DNA from: Pseudomonadota bacterium
Lineage (GTDB): Bacteria > Desulfobacterota > Syntrophia > Syntrophales > UBA5619
Length of the DNA: 23,804 bases
Reading direction: 5' to 3'
Assembly: GCA_018827585.1 (NCBI GenBank)
Contig: JAHJXP010000213.1
Location: 1-23,804 of the forward strand
The notes beneath the pieces are model-generated. The model was not told where the DNA came from. It did not search any database and saw nothing but the letters and a program-made list of their open reading frames with translations. The translations under genes were made by a program, and so were the position numbers. Shown here in pieces: positions 1 through 7,743 of the stretch. Numbering within the stretch: the stretch's first letter is position 1; every line of letters begins with the position of its first letter.

Positions 1-1
1 C

Positions 2-241
2 ATCGCGCAGGGGGAGGTCTTTGCCACGGTGGAGTCGGTGAAGGCGGTCTCCGAATGTTTCATGCCGCTGGCGGGGGAGGTCGTCGCCGTGAACGGGCGC
101 CTAACGGACGACCCGGCCCCCCTGAATCTGAGCCCTTACGGCGACGGCTGGATGATTCAGGTCAGGCCGGTCGATCCTGCAAGCCTGGAGACGTTCCTGA
201 CGGCGGAGGATTACCGTGCGAGACTGAGAGGAGAAGCCTGA
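2..241 (+). CDS. gcvH: Glycine cleavage system H protein, 3' part only
   Basis: This is the C-terminal 79 residues of the lipoyl-carrier protein of the glycine cleavage system; the 5' end lies before the window. The frame is open from base 2. It carries the lipoylation signature ESVKA (codons near 32-46), whose lysine bears the lipoyl arm, followed by the typical SE...P..GEV..VN segment and an NLSPYGDGW stretch. GcvH shuttles the aminomethyl group between the P-protein, the T-protein and dihydrolipoamide dehydrogenase in the cytoplasm. The stop TGA (239-241) directly touches the ATG of gcvPA, so the two are surely co-translated. gcvT would be expected upstream, outside the window. Confidence 0.93.
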   Translation: MAQGEVFATVESVKAVSECFMPLAGEVVAVNGRLTDDPAPLNLSPYGDGWMIQVRPVDPASLETFLTAEDYRARLRGEA

Positions 242-1573
242 ATGCGTTACCTGCCCCATACCGAGGAAGACATCGCCGCCATGCTGGGCGTGATCGGCAT
301 CGAGGAGATCGACGACCTCTTCAAGGCCATTCCGCCCGACTGCCGCCTGCATGGGGACCTTCGGCTGCCTCCCGCGCTGACCGAGTGGGAGTTAGATGAT
401 CATATGGACTGCCTGGCCGGCGCGATGGCCGTTTCCCCCGAATACCGGCTCTACCTGGGGGCCGGGAGCTACGACCACCGCATTCCCGCGACGGTCGCAA
501 GCCTGCTCGGACGTTCCGAGTTTTTGACCTCCTACACCCCCTACCAGCCGGAGATGCTCCAGGGAACGCTGCAGGGGATCTACGAATACCAGACCCTTGC
601 GGCGCGCCTCTTAGGGATGGAGGTGGCAACGGCCTCCCACTACGACGGAGCGACGGCCCTTGCCGAAGCGCTGCTCATGGCGGTCCGCATCACCAAAAAG
701 AAAAGGGTGGCCCTCTCCCGCGCGATCCACCCCCACTACCGGCAGGTGGTCCGGACCTATTTCGCGCCCACCGTCTATGAGCTCCTGGAGATCCCCTTTC
801 TCGACACGGGGTTGACCGACCTCTCCCGTATCGAGGGCGCGGGCGGGCTGGCGGCCGTGGCCCTGCAGTCGCCGAACTTCTTCGGCTGCATCGAAGACCT
901 CCGGAATGCGGGCGAAAGGGCGCATGCAGTGGGCGCCCTGCTTGTGGCGACCTTTACCGAGGCGCTGGCCTACGGACTCCTGAAAAGCCCGGGAAGCCTG
1001 GGCGCCGACATCGTGGGAGGGGAGGGCCAGAGCCTGGGCATCCCCAGGTCCTTCGGAGGACCGGCCCTGGGGATGCTGGCAAGCCGGAAGCGGTACCTGC
1101 GGAGCCTGCCGGGACGCCTCGTCGGCCGCACGAAGGACCGGGACGGAAAGGAGGGATTCGTCCTCACGCTGGCCACGCGCGAGCAGCACATCCGCCGGGA
1201 GAAGGCGACGTCGAACATCTGCACCAACAACAGCCTCTGCGCCCTGGCGGCGGTCATGACCATGGCCTCCCTGGGGAGAACGGGGATTCGGAGGCTGGCC
1301 GCTCTCAACCACGACAAGGCGGAGTATCTCAAGAACGCCCTTCGGGAGGCGGGCTGCACCATTCCCTTCCCGGCGCCGACGTTCAACGAATTCGTCGTCA
1401 CCGCCCCCGGCGGCTTCGACGCCGTCCACCGGCGTCTCCTCGAAAAGAAGATCGTCGCCGGCCTGCCGCTCGGTCCTTATTATCCGGAGCTGGCCGGCCA
1501 CTTCCTCCTGTGCGTCACGGAGACGGCGGGCCGGGAGGACCTGGACGCCCTGGCGAAGGAGGCGCTCTCATGA
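242..1573 (+). CDS. gcvPA: Glycine dehydrogenase (decarboxylating) subunit 1
   Basis: 443 residues, the normal size for the N-terminal half of the split P-protein. It begins MRYLPHTEEDIAAMLGVIG, characteristic of GcvPA, and contains the conserved TPYQPE, GxxDHRIP-like and TSNICTNNSLCA segments. With GcvPB it forms the heterotetrameric pyridoxal-phosphate enzyme that decarboxylates glycine and loads the remaining aminomethyl group on GcvH; the reaction can run in reverse in reductive glycine metabolism. This subunit lacks the PLP lysine, which is in GcvPB. The start ATG at 242 follows a GAGAGGAG ribosome binding site inside the end of gcvH. The stop overlaps the start of gcvPB (ATGA). Confidence 0.96.
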   Translation: MRYLPHTEEDIAAMLGVIGIEEIDDLFKAIPPDCRLHGDLRLPPALTEWELDDHMDCLAGAMAVSPEYRLYLGAGSYDHRIPATVASLLGRSEFLTSYTPYQPEMLQGTLQGIYEYQTLAARLLGMEVATASHYDGATALAEALLMAVRITKKKRVALSRAIHPHYRQVVRTYFAPTVYELLEIPFLDTGLTDLSRIEGAGGLAAVALQSPNFFGCIEDLRNAGERAHAVGALLVATFTEALAYGLLKSPGSLGADIVGGEGQSLGIPRSFGGPALGMLASRKRYLRSLPGRLVGRTKDRDGKEGFVLTLATREQHIRREKATSNICTNNSLCALAAVMTMASLGRTGIRRLAALNHDKAEYLKNALREAGCTIPFPAPTFNEFVVTAPGGFDAVHRRLLEKKIVAGLPLGPYYPELAGHFLLCVTETAGREDLDALAKEALS

Positions 1574-3027
1574 ACGGGCCGCTGGGAACTTCCGGTTTGA
1601 TCCTCAACGAGCCGCTCCTCTGGGAGCAGGGTCAAAAGGGGCGTTGCGGCTTTTCGCTGCCGGAGCGGGACGTTCCCGAAAGCCCCCTGCCCGAGGCGCT
1701 TACAGGCGACGGCCCCGCATTCCCGGATCTCAGCGAGGCGGAGGTGGTCCGCCACTTTACCCGCCTTTCCACCTGGAACTACGGCGTGGACACGGGCATC
1801 TACCCGCTCGGGTCCTGCACGATGAAGTACAACCCGAAGACGAACGAACGGCAGGCGGCGCTCCGGGGATTCGCCGCGGCCCACCCGCTCCTGCCGCCGC
1901 GGCTCTCCCAGGGGGCGCTCCGCCTGATGGCCGGGCTGGAGAGGGACCTCGCCGAGATCGCGGGCCTCACCGCGGCGACACTGCAGCCGGCGGCCGGCGC
2001 CCAGGGGGAGCTGGCGGGGATGCTGATCATCCACGCGTACCACCGCGGCCGGGGAAAGCAGCGGACGAAGGTCCTGATTCCCGACACGGCGCACGGGACG
2101 AATCCGGCGAGCGCCGCCCTCTGCGGCTATGCCCCCGTGCCGGTTCCGTCCGACGGGAGGGGGATCATCGCCCCCAAGACCGTCTCTGCGCTGATGGACG
2201 ACGACACGGCGGGGATCATGATCACCAACCCCAACACCCTGGGGTTCTTCGAGGAGAACATCCGGGAGATCGCCCGCATCGTTCACGAGCGGGGCGGGCT
2301 CGTCTACGGAGACGGGGCGAACATGAACGCCGTCATGGGCGTCGTAAAGCCCGGGGAGATTGGCATCGACATCCTCCATCTGAACCTCCACAAGACATTC
2401 TCCTCCCCCCACGGCGGCGGCGGCCCCGGCGCCGGTCCGGTCGCCGTCACGAAAGACCTGGCAAGGTTTCTCCCCGTTCCCCGCGTAGTCGAAACGGACG
2501 GGATGTACGCCCTCAGCGAGGACTTTCCGGACTCGGTGGGCCGCCTGGTCGCCTTCCACGGCCACTTCGGCGTCCTCGTCCGTGCGTACAGCTATATCCG
2601 CAGCATGGGGCCCGACGGCCTCAGGCAGGCCAGCCGGCTCGCCTGCCTCAACGCCAACTACGTCCGGGAAAAACTGAAGGGGGTGCTGCATCTGGCCTAC
2701 GACCGGCCCTGTATGCACGAGTGCGTCTTTTCCGACCGGGACCAGCAGGCGGAGGGGATCACCGCGCTGGATATGGCCAAACGCCTCATGGATTACGGAT
2801 TCCATCCCCCCACGATCTATTTCCCACTCGTCGTCCGCGGCGCGATCATGATCGAGCCGACGGAAACGGAGACCAAAGAGGAGTTGGACCGGTTCGTGGA
2901 GGCCTTCCGGGCTATCGTCCGGGAGGCAAAGGAGAGCCCGCAGCTCCTGCGGGAGGCCCCGGTACGCTGCAAGGTGAAACGGCTCGATGAAGCCGCGGCG
3001 GCCCGGAACCCCCGCCTGGCGGGGTGA
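1570..3027 (+). CDS. gcvPB: Glycine dehydrogenase (decarboxylating) subunit 2
   Basis: 485 residues from the ATG at 1570, which overlaps the gcvPA stop by four bases (ATGA) and has AAGGAGG upstream; an in-frame ATG at 1510 is disfavoured because it lies inside gcvPA and adds 20 residues of low-quality sequence. This is the catalytic, PLP-carrying half of the P-protein. Visible motifs are YPLGSCTMKYNPK (residues 78-90), PDTAHGTNPASA (171-182) and HLNLHKTFSSPHGGGGPG (270-287), with the Schiff-base lysine at about 275. It is the last gene of the visible gcv operon and is followed by a small hairpin and a dispersed palindromic repeat before lipA. Confidence 0.96.
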   Translation: MNGPLGTSGLILNEPLLWEQGQKGRCGFSLPERDVPESPLPEALTGDGPAFPDLSEAEVVRHFTRLSTWNYGVDTGIYPLGSCTMKYNPKTNERQAALRGFAAAHPLLPPRLSQGALRLMAGLERDLAEIAGLTAATLQPAAGAQGELAGMLIIHAYHRGRGKQRTKVLIPDTAHGTNPASAALCGYAPVPVPSDGRGIIAPKTVSALMDDDTAGIMITNPNTLGFFEENIREIARIVHERGGLVYGDGANMNAVMGVVKPGEIGIDILHLNLHKTFSSPHGGGGPGAGPVAVTKDLARFLPVPRVVETDGMYALSEDFPDSVGRLVAFHGHFGVLVRAYSYIRSMGPDGLRQASRLACLNANYVREKLKGVLHLAYDRPCMHECVFSDRDQQAEGITALDMAKRLMDYGFHPPTIYFPLVVRGAIMIEPTETETKEELDRFVEAFRAIVREAKESPQLLREAPVRCKVKRLDEAAAARNPRLAG

Positions 3028-3032
3028 ACGAG

Positions 3033-3054
3033 AGGAACGGCTCTCTGTCTTTTT
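3033..3054 (+). terminator. Possible weak terminator after gcvPB
   Basis: A short GAGAG/CTCTC stem with a six-base loop is followed by TGTC and TTTTT just past the gcvPB stop. The stem is only five pairs, so termination is uncertain; read-through to lipA is possible. Confidence 0.3.
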
Positions 3055-3111
3055 CAGGAATGATAGCAGGAAACGGGAATCGATTCTTCGGGAGGTCGTC
3101 ATGATTGACGG

Positions 3112-3195
3112 CCTCGTAAATAGTGAAATTTCCCCTCCACCCCCACCCTAACCCTCCCCCCTCAAGGGTGAGGAGATTTTGGACTTTTTGCGAGG
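3112..3195. repeat. MITE-like palindromic intergenic repeat, copy E1
   Basis: An 84-bp element with imperfect 26-bp terminal inverted repeats: 3112-3137 begins CCTCGTAAATAGTG and 3170-3195 ends GGACTTTTTGCGAGG; by eye 19 of 26 positions pair. The centre is C-rich on the plus strand (CCTCCACCCCCACCCT). The reverse complement of E1 matches the ends and C-rich core of the element at 21627-21766, so this is a dispersed family. It carries no gene. The outer flank 3092-3110 (GGTCGTCATGATTG) resembles the flank on the other side (GGTCATTATGATTG). Confidence 0.7.
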
Positions 3196-3250
3196 TCATT
3201 ATGATTGCAGCGGGATACCCAAAAGCTTTTCCTATGGGGCGGCGATGATC

Positions 3251-4123
3251 ATGGGGACACATGTCCGAAAGCCCGTCTGGCTCCGGCGGGGGATTCCCCG
3301 CGATCCGGCTTCTGCGCGGTTGCGGTCGCTTCTGGAGGACGGGCGGCTCCACACCGTCTGCCGGGAGGCCCGCTGTCCCAACTGCGGGGAGTGTTTCGCG
3401 CGGGGGACGGCGACATTCCTCATCCTGGGAAATCTCTGCACCCGCGGCTGCCGTTTCTGCGCTGTCTCCCGGGGCAATCCGGCGCCGCCCGATCCCGATG
3501 AGCCGCACCGGGTCGCCGAAGCAGCAGCCCGGCTGGCGCTGGGTCATGTCGTCGTGACCTCGGTGACCCGCGACGATCTGGCGGACGGCGGCGCCGGCGC
3601 CTTCGCAGAAACGATCCGCGCCCTGCGCACCCGGTTGCCTGCGTCCCGCATCGAGGTTCTTATCCCCGATTTCCGGGGGGATGACGCCTCCCTGCGCACC
3701 GTTATCGAAGCCAGGCCCGACGTCCTCAATCACAATCTGGAGACCGTGGCGCGACTCTATCCGGAGGTTCGTCCCCAGGCGGTCTACGGCCGTTCCCTCG
3801 CTCTTCTGCGCCGGGCCAGCTTGAGGATCGCCCTCAAATCGGGGATGATGCTCGGCCTGGGCGAGCGCCCCGCGGAAGTGGAAGAGGCGCTGCGGGACCT
3901 TTCGGACGCCGGCTGCCGGATACTCACGCTCGGCCAGTACCTTCAACCCGGAAAGGAATGTCTGCCCGTGGCCCGTTACATCCCATCCGAGGAATTCGTC
4001 ACCTGGCGGAACTGTGCGCTCGGGATGGGTTTTGAGCGGGTGGCGAGCGGTCCCCTCGTGCGCAGCTCCTACCATGCCGAGGAGATCTGCGACGCCTTAC
4101 CGGGGACGGGAGAGGGGTCTTGA
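3251..4123 (+). CDS. lipA: Lipoyl synthase (radical SAM)
   Basis: Inserts two sulfur atoms into the octanoyl chain on GcvH and other lipoyl proteins. The auxiliary-cluster motif CX4CX5C is at residues 37, 42 and 48, the radical SAM motif CX3CX2C is at 63, 67 and 70, and the C-terminal RSSYHAEE signature is present. The length of 290 residues from this ATG is normal. The frame is open further upstream to 3179, but that part lies in the palindromic repeat and encodes no LipA sequence; ATG codons at 3245 and 3251 are the realistic starts, with a weak GGGGCGG upstream. Its position behind gcvH-PA-PB fits supply of lipoyl groups to GcvH. It converges with the next gene, leaving only nine bases between stops. 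Confidence 0.95.
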   Translation: MGTHVRKPVWLRRGIPRDPASARLRSLLEDGRLHTVCREARCPNCGECFARGTATFLILGNLCTRGCRFCAVSRGNPAPPDPDEPHRVAEAAARLALGHVVVTSVTRDDLADGGAGAFAETIRALRTRLPASRIEVLIPDFRGDDASLRTVIEARPDVLNHNLETVARLYPEVRPQAVYGRSLALLRRASLRIALKSGMMLGLGERPAEVEEALRDLSDAGCRILTLGQYLQPGKECLPVARYIPSEEFVTWRNCALGMGFERVASGPLVRSSYHAEEICDALPGTGEGS

Positions 4124-4132
4124 GGGGGGCCG

Positions 4133-5140
4133 TCAGGACTGGCGGCAGTAAGGCGCCGGCAGATCCGTGACCGTTTTTAGCCCGGGCGTCGCGGCGATCG
4201 CCGCCGGGATCGAGTTCACGAGAATGGCGGCCGTCGCCTGATCGCCCGCGACCCCGCCGTCGATCCGCAGGCTTATGTCGGGCGTGCCGACAATCCGCAC
4301 GGAATCGTAAGGGGCTTCCGCCCCGATGTACATGCGAAGGTCAAGGGTGACGATCTTCCTGCCTTCCCGGAGACCCTCGGCGACGTGCCTGATTCCCGCG
4401 ACATCCCCAGGTTGCAGATCGAAATAGACCGTCTTCAGCGGTTTTTCGGCGATCATCGGATCTATCGTTTCGCGGACCTCGTCGAGGCTGAAACGGAGCC
4501 GGTCGGCGACCAGATAGAGCGATTCCATGAGCCCCACGTGTCCCATGACCTTCCCGGCGATCTTTTCCTGGAAGAGCTCCGGCGTCATCCCCGCCCCGAT
4601 CTTCCGCTGCAGGGGGTAGCGGCGCGCGCCGGCATCCACGATGCGCTCCACATGGACTTCCCGGACCTCCTGGCAGACGCCGGTCAGCGTCAGGGGCAAG
4701 GCGTCCATGACGAAACCGGGATTCACGCCTGTTCCCAGGACCGTCACGCCCGCCTCCAGGGCAAGTTGATGGATCTTTGCGGCCAGTTCGGCGTTTTCGG
4801 GGGAGGGATAGAAAAGCTCCTCCGCGGAGGAGACGATGTTCTTTCCGCCCCGGATGATCTCCTCCAACTGGCCGAAGATCCGTTTCAGACGCGAGCCCGC
4901 CGTATGGATGACCGCATCGGCCTTGACTTTGGAGAACAGAAGCTCGGCGTTGTCGGTGACCCTGACCCCCAGCGGTTCCGGCCGGCCCAGGATTTCCCCC
5001 AGGTCCTTTCCGGCCAGTTCCTTGGCGATATCTACCGCGCCGACGATTTCCATATCAGACTTCGTCAGGATCAGGTTCGCGGTGGCGATCCCGATGGGAC
5101 CCAGGCCGTACTGGATGACCCTTATTTTCTTAACCGTCAT
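4133..5140 (-). CDS. DapB-like NAD(P)-binding dehydrogenase (dihydrodipicolinate reductase / 2,4-diaminopentanoate dehydrogenase type)
   Basis: 335 residues. The N-terminus KKIRVIQYGLGPIG carries a Rossmann GxGxxG at residues 12-17, followed by a VGAVD strand that fits dinucleotide binding. Segments such as VLGTGVNPGFVMDALP and the glycine-rich C-terminal GDQATAAILVNSIPA resemble the DapB-like family that includes 2,4-diaminopentanoate dehydrogenase of ornithine breakdown. It is longer than biosynthetic DapB (about 270 residues) and lacks that enzyme's obvious catalytic region, so lysine biosynthesis is unlikely. The substrate cannot be read from the sequence, and no ortA/ortB-like partners are nearby. 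The start ATG follows GGGAGG and overlaps the end of the small gene upstream. Confidence 0.8.
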   Translation of the reverse strand: MTVKKIRVIQYGLGPIGIATANLILTKSDMEIVGAVDIAKELAGKDLGEILGRPEPLGVRVTDNAELLFSKVKADAVIHTAGSRLKRIFGQLEEIIRGGKNIVSSAEELFYPSPENAELAAKIHQLALEAGVTVLGTGVNPGFVMDALPLTLTGVCQEVREVHVERIVDAGARRYPLQRKIGAGMTPELFQEKIAGKVMGHVGLMESLYLVADRLRFSLDEVRETIDPMIAEKPLKTVYFDLQPGDVAGIRHVAEGLREGRKIVTLDLRMYIGAEAPYDSVRIVGTPDISLRIDGGVAGDQATAAILVNSIPAAIAATPGLKTVTDLPAPYCRQS

Positions 5141-5285
5141 TGGAAACCTCCCACTTTGCCCTGGATACTTCCTTGTTTTTGCCGACGATACGCCGTTTCC
5201 GGATCAACTGTTTCAGAAAGACGGCCAGCAGGATCCCGCCGCCGACATAGTCCGTGTAGCTTTCGGGGGTGATCGCCGTCGTCAT
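5130..5285 (-). CDS. Candidate 51-residue single-span membrane protein
   Basis: Not recognised. This short frame begins MTTAITPESYTDYVGGG, continues through a hydrophobic stretch (about residues 12-28, YVGGGILLAVFLKQLI) and ends in a strongly basic tail (RKRRIVGKNK). That pattern fits a one-helix membrane protein with a positive cytoplasmic side. The TAA stop overlaps the first codons of the DapB-like gene by 11 bases, and that gene's ribosome binding site lies inside this frame, which suggests translational coupling. An in-frame TGA lies two codons upstream of the ATG, and the ribosome binding site is poor. It could be a real small subunit or the tail of a lost larger membrane protein. Confidence 0.45.
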   Translation of the reverse strand: MTTAITPESYTDYVGGGILLAVFLKQLIRKRRIVGKNKEVSRAKWEVSNDG

Positions 5286-5343
5286 CCGTCAAGGTTGGCG
5301 CCTGACCGGCACAAGAAATACGAGATGATTGCACGGCCGCAGG

Positions 5344-6900
5344 CTAAAGGATTTCCCGTGTCTTGTCAACGATATTTGTGAAATTTCCCTTGCAGGGCGC
5401 CCTGTCGCGTTGCCAAGGCAATTGGCTTTTGGGACCGATACCGGAGTAGCGGTCGACTGCCGGGGAGATGGATGCAACCGGCCGTCGCATATGCCATTGC
5501 GTCGCCTGTTGAAATGCGTGCCCTGCTCGTAGTACTAACGCTTCGTCCAAGTGCCGACCAATGATTTGGAACCCCACCGGAAGTCCCTCGTCAGTTGCCC
5601 CGCCGGGAAGTGTCAGACTCGGACTGCCACTCATGTTGAAAGGCGCGGTAAATCGGACCCGCGCAAATCGTGCCTCCGGGTCGTTCATCCGCTCAGCCAG
5701 CAATGCCAAGGTTGGCGCGGCGCTGTTCATTGCCGGCATTAGCAACAGGTCGATCTCGCGAAACAACGCAGCAAGCCGACCCTTAAATGCGGCGCGCCTC
5801 AGTAAGATCTTCGCGAAAGTCAGTCCGTCCACTTTGCATCCGGTCTCCAGCAGTCCGGATAGAACCGGTCCATACTCATTCGCGCGCGTTGGAAATGTCG
5901 CCTCATGCGCCACAGCCGCCTCCGCGGCACAGAGCAGAACCGCGTCTCGCACGATTTGATCGGGCGAAGGAAAAACGACATCACGCAGTTCGGCGCCGAG
6001 CTGCGCAAACACGGTGCAGGCCCCCTCCGTTACGCGCGCCATGTCGTCATCGGCGCCAGCCGCAATCAACGGGCGATCGATGCCGATACGTATTCCACGC
6101 ACGCCGCCGTCGATACCCGCAAGGTAGTCCGGCACCTGATCCTGCACTGCAGTCGGATCATCCGAATCGGCGCCGGCGATTGCGCCAAGCATGGCAGCCG
6201 TGTCGGCTGCGCTGCGCGTCATCGGGCCTATATGGTCCATCGATTCGGCAAGCGCGAACACGCCTGCGCGACTGACGCGGCCCCAGGTCGGTTTAAGCCC
6301 CGTTATCCCGTTCATCGTCGACGGAAAGCGGATTGAGCCGAGGGTGTCAGTCCCGAGTGAGCCGTAGCAGAGTCCCACCGCTGTGGCTACACCGGAGCCG
6401 CTCGAGGAGACACCGGTCCAGTGTGCCGCGCTCCATGGATTGATCGGCGGTTTGATCGAAGGGTGATGCACTGAGAAGGCGCCTTCGGTCATCTGCAACT
6501 TGCCGAGAAGCACCGCGCCCGCCGCCTTTAGCCGCGACACGACCGTGGCGTCGCGTTCGGGTACGAAGTTCCTGTAGATCGCCATTCCGGCCGCGGTAGC
6601 AATGCCCTTGGTATGGCACAAATCCTTCACCGCGATTGGCACGCCATGCAAAGGTCCCCGGTGTACGCCTCGATTGATCTCGCGGTCGGCCTCCTCAGCC
6701 GCATGGAGCGCCATCTCGGGCGTGACGGTGGCGTAGCTCCTGAGCCGGCCATCGAGCTGCGAAATACGCTCTAATAATGTCCGGGTCACCTCGACCGATG
6801 AGAGCTGGCGCCTTTGGATTTGCAGGCCGACATCGATGAGACCGAGATAGCAGAGATCGACCGGAATCATTGCATCCAATCTGATTGGCCTTCGCAACAT
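5344..6900 (-). CDS. Amidase signature family hydrolase (GatA-like fold)
   Basis: 518 residues from the ATG at 6900; a TTG at 6909 and an ATG at 6870 are alternatives, and none has a clear ribosome binding site. The Ser-cisSer-Lys triad is visible: Lys92 in GVPIAVKD, cis-Ser near 166 in VSSSGSG, and nucleophile Ser189 in GTDTLGSIR (the usual DTGGS is DTLGS here). The family hydrolyses amide bonds; the substrate is unknown. It is not a clear GatA, as no gatB or gatC is near. The conserved core ends around WHMRRP; the last 40 or so residues are not amidase-like and run into repeat-like DNA. Codon use looks unlike its neighbours, with fewer runs of G and C and more mixed third positions, which suggests transfer. 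Confidence 0.88.
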   Translation of the reverse strand: MLRRPIRLDAMIPVDLCYLGLIDVGLQIQRRQLSSVEVTRTLLERISQLDGRLRSYATVTPEMALHAAEEADREINRGVHRGPLHGVPIAVKDLCHTKGIATAAGMAIYRNFVPERDATVVSRLKAAGAVLLGKLQMTEGAFSVHHPSIKPPINPWSAAHWTGVSSSGSGVATAVGLCYGSLGTDTLGSIRFPSTMNGITGLKPTWGRVSRAGVFALAESMDHIGPMTRSAADTAAMLGAIAGADSDDPTAVQDQVPDYLAGIDGGVRGIRIGIDRPLIAAGADDDMARVTEGACTVFAQLGAELRDVVFPSPDQIVRDAVLLCAAEAAVAHEATFPTRANEYGPVLSGLLETGCKVDGLTFAKILLRRAAFKGRLAALFREIDLLLMPAMNSAAPTLALLAERMNDPEARFARVRFTAPFNMSGSPSLTLPGGATDEGLPVGFQIIGRHLDEALVLRAGHAFQQATQWHMRRPVASISPAVDRYSGIGPKSQLPWQRDRAPCKGNFTNIVDKTREIL

Positions 6901-6936
6901 GCCGCCCAATATGGTGCAGGCCGTCTAATGGCGGCC

Positions 6937-6960
6937 TTATTACGAGGTCGTCATGGTTGC
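6937..6960. repeat. Half-copy of the dispersed palindromic repeat
   Basis: The segment TTATTACGAGGTCGTCATGG resembles the outer end and flank of E1 (TTTTTGCGAGGTCATTATGA). It lies between the amidase start and the end of def, and no second arm is clear. Confidence 0.35.
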
Positions 6961-6990
6961 TTAAGATACTATTTGCGGAATTTCTATACC

Positions 6991-7554
6991 CTACTTCTCC
7001 TGAAAGAACTTTGCGAAGAAATCCTCCCTCTTTTTGGGGATGAAGACCGACCCCTCGTAGTCCACGATCAGCTTTCCGTCGAGATGGTCCATCTCGTGCT
7101 GGATGACGCGGGCCGCGAAATCGAGGTAGCGCTTGCTCACCTTCCGGCCTTCCGTGTCGAGGCCCCGGACCTTGATTTCCGGATGCCGGCTGATCTCCAC
7201 CCGGATATCCGGGCAGGAGAGACACCCTTCGTCCATGACGACCGGCTCGCCCCGTCTCTGGGTGATCCGGGGGTTGACAAGGATCTCGCAATCCTCCGCT
7301 CGCCGCGCTGGGTCATTTTCGTCGAATCCCCGGCTCCGGAAGGCGATGATCCTCCTGCCGATGCCGATCTGCGGCGCCGCGAGTCCCGCCGCGTCGTCCC
7401 TCTCCAGAAAGGCTTCCTTCATGGTCAGGATGGCCTGTTGCGTTTCCGGGTCGAAGGGAACGGGCGCTTCGCGGGTGGGGGTCCTAAGGGTGCGGGTATC
7501 CTCCTCGTTGATCCGTTCCTCGTTCCAGAGGGTCAGGACTTTGTATTGAGACAT
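6991..7554 (-). CDS. def: Peptide deformylase
   Basis: 187 residues from the ATG at 7554, preceded by GGGGAAGAGAA; an upstream extension of 15 codons exists but looks non-coding. It removes the formyl group from N-terminal methionine of new proteins. All three motifs are present: GLAAPQIG (57-64), EGCLS (109-113, Cys111 a metal ligand) and QHEMDHLDG with HEXXH at 153-157. The C-terminus KKREDFFAKFFQEK is lysine-rich. It stands alone here rather than with fmt, and a strong promoter is visible about 100 bases upstream. Confidence 0.96.
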   Translation of the reverse strand: MSQYKVLTLWNEERINEEDTRTLRTPTREAPVPFDPETQQAILTMKEAFLERDDAAGLAAPQIGIGRRIIAFRSRGFDENDPARRAEDCEILVNPRITQRRGEPVVMDEGCLSCPDIRVEISRHPEIKVRGLDTEGRKVSKRYLDFAARVIQHEMDHLDGKLIVDYEGSVFIPKKREDFFAKFFQEK

Positions 7555-7649
7555 TTCTCTTCCCCGATATGAAGATGGGGGAACTGCGCCCCCATTCATC
7601 TCCGCCGGCCTTTCTCCTCAGGAGACACAGCCTTTCCGGATACGGCCCC

Positions 7650-7678
7650 TGAATACAACTGCGGCCGGAGCTTGTCAA
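7650..7678 (-). promoter_or_regulatory. Sigma-70-type promoter for def
   Basis: On the minus strand, a perfect -35 box TTGACA (7678-7673) is separated by 17 bp from TATTCA (7655-7650), about 100 bases upstream of the def ATG. Position and spacing are near ideal. Confidence 0.7.
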
Positions 7679-7693
7679 ATAAAAAGCGCCTCC

Positions 7694-7720
7694 GGACTTT
7701 TTGCGAAACCGTCAGGATTC
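7694..7720. repeat. Half-copy of the dispersed palindromic repeat
   Basis: GGACTTTTTGCGAAACCGTC is nearly identical over its first 13 bases to the right end of E1 (GGACTTTTTGCGAGGTCATT). It sits between the def promoter and the alcohol dehydrogenase stop; no complete element is formed. Confidence 0.45.
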
Positions 7721-7743
7721 GCGGCGGGCGCCGGAATAGACGC

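Noticed and set aside
1480..3102. Long minus-strand open frame opposite gcvPB
   Set aside because: It is a shadow created by GC-rich codon bias; the plus strand encodes unmistakable GcvPB and the reverse translation lacks family motifs.
3179..3250. Earlier starts for lipA
   Set aside because: The extra residues come from the palindromic repeat and its flank and have no LipA similarity.
5137..5334. 65-codon minus-strand frame overlapping the small membrane protein
   Set aside because: It is hydrophilic and low in quality, while the alternative frame in the same place has a clean transmembrane pattern and overlaps the next start as a coupled gene would.
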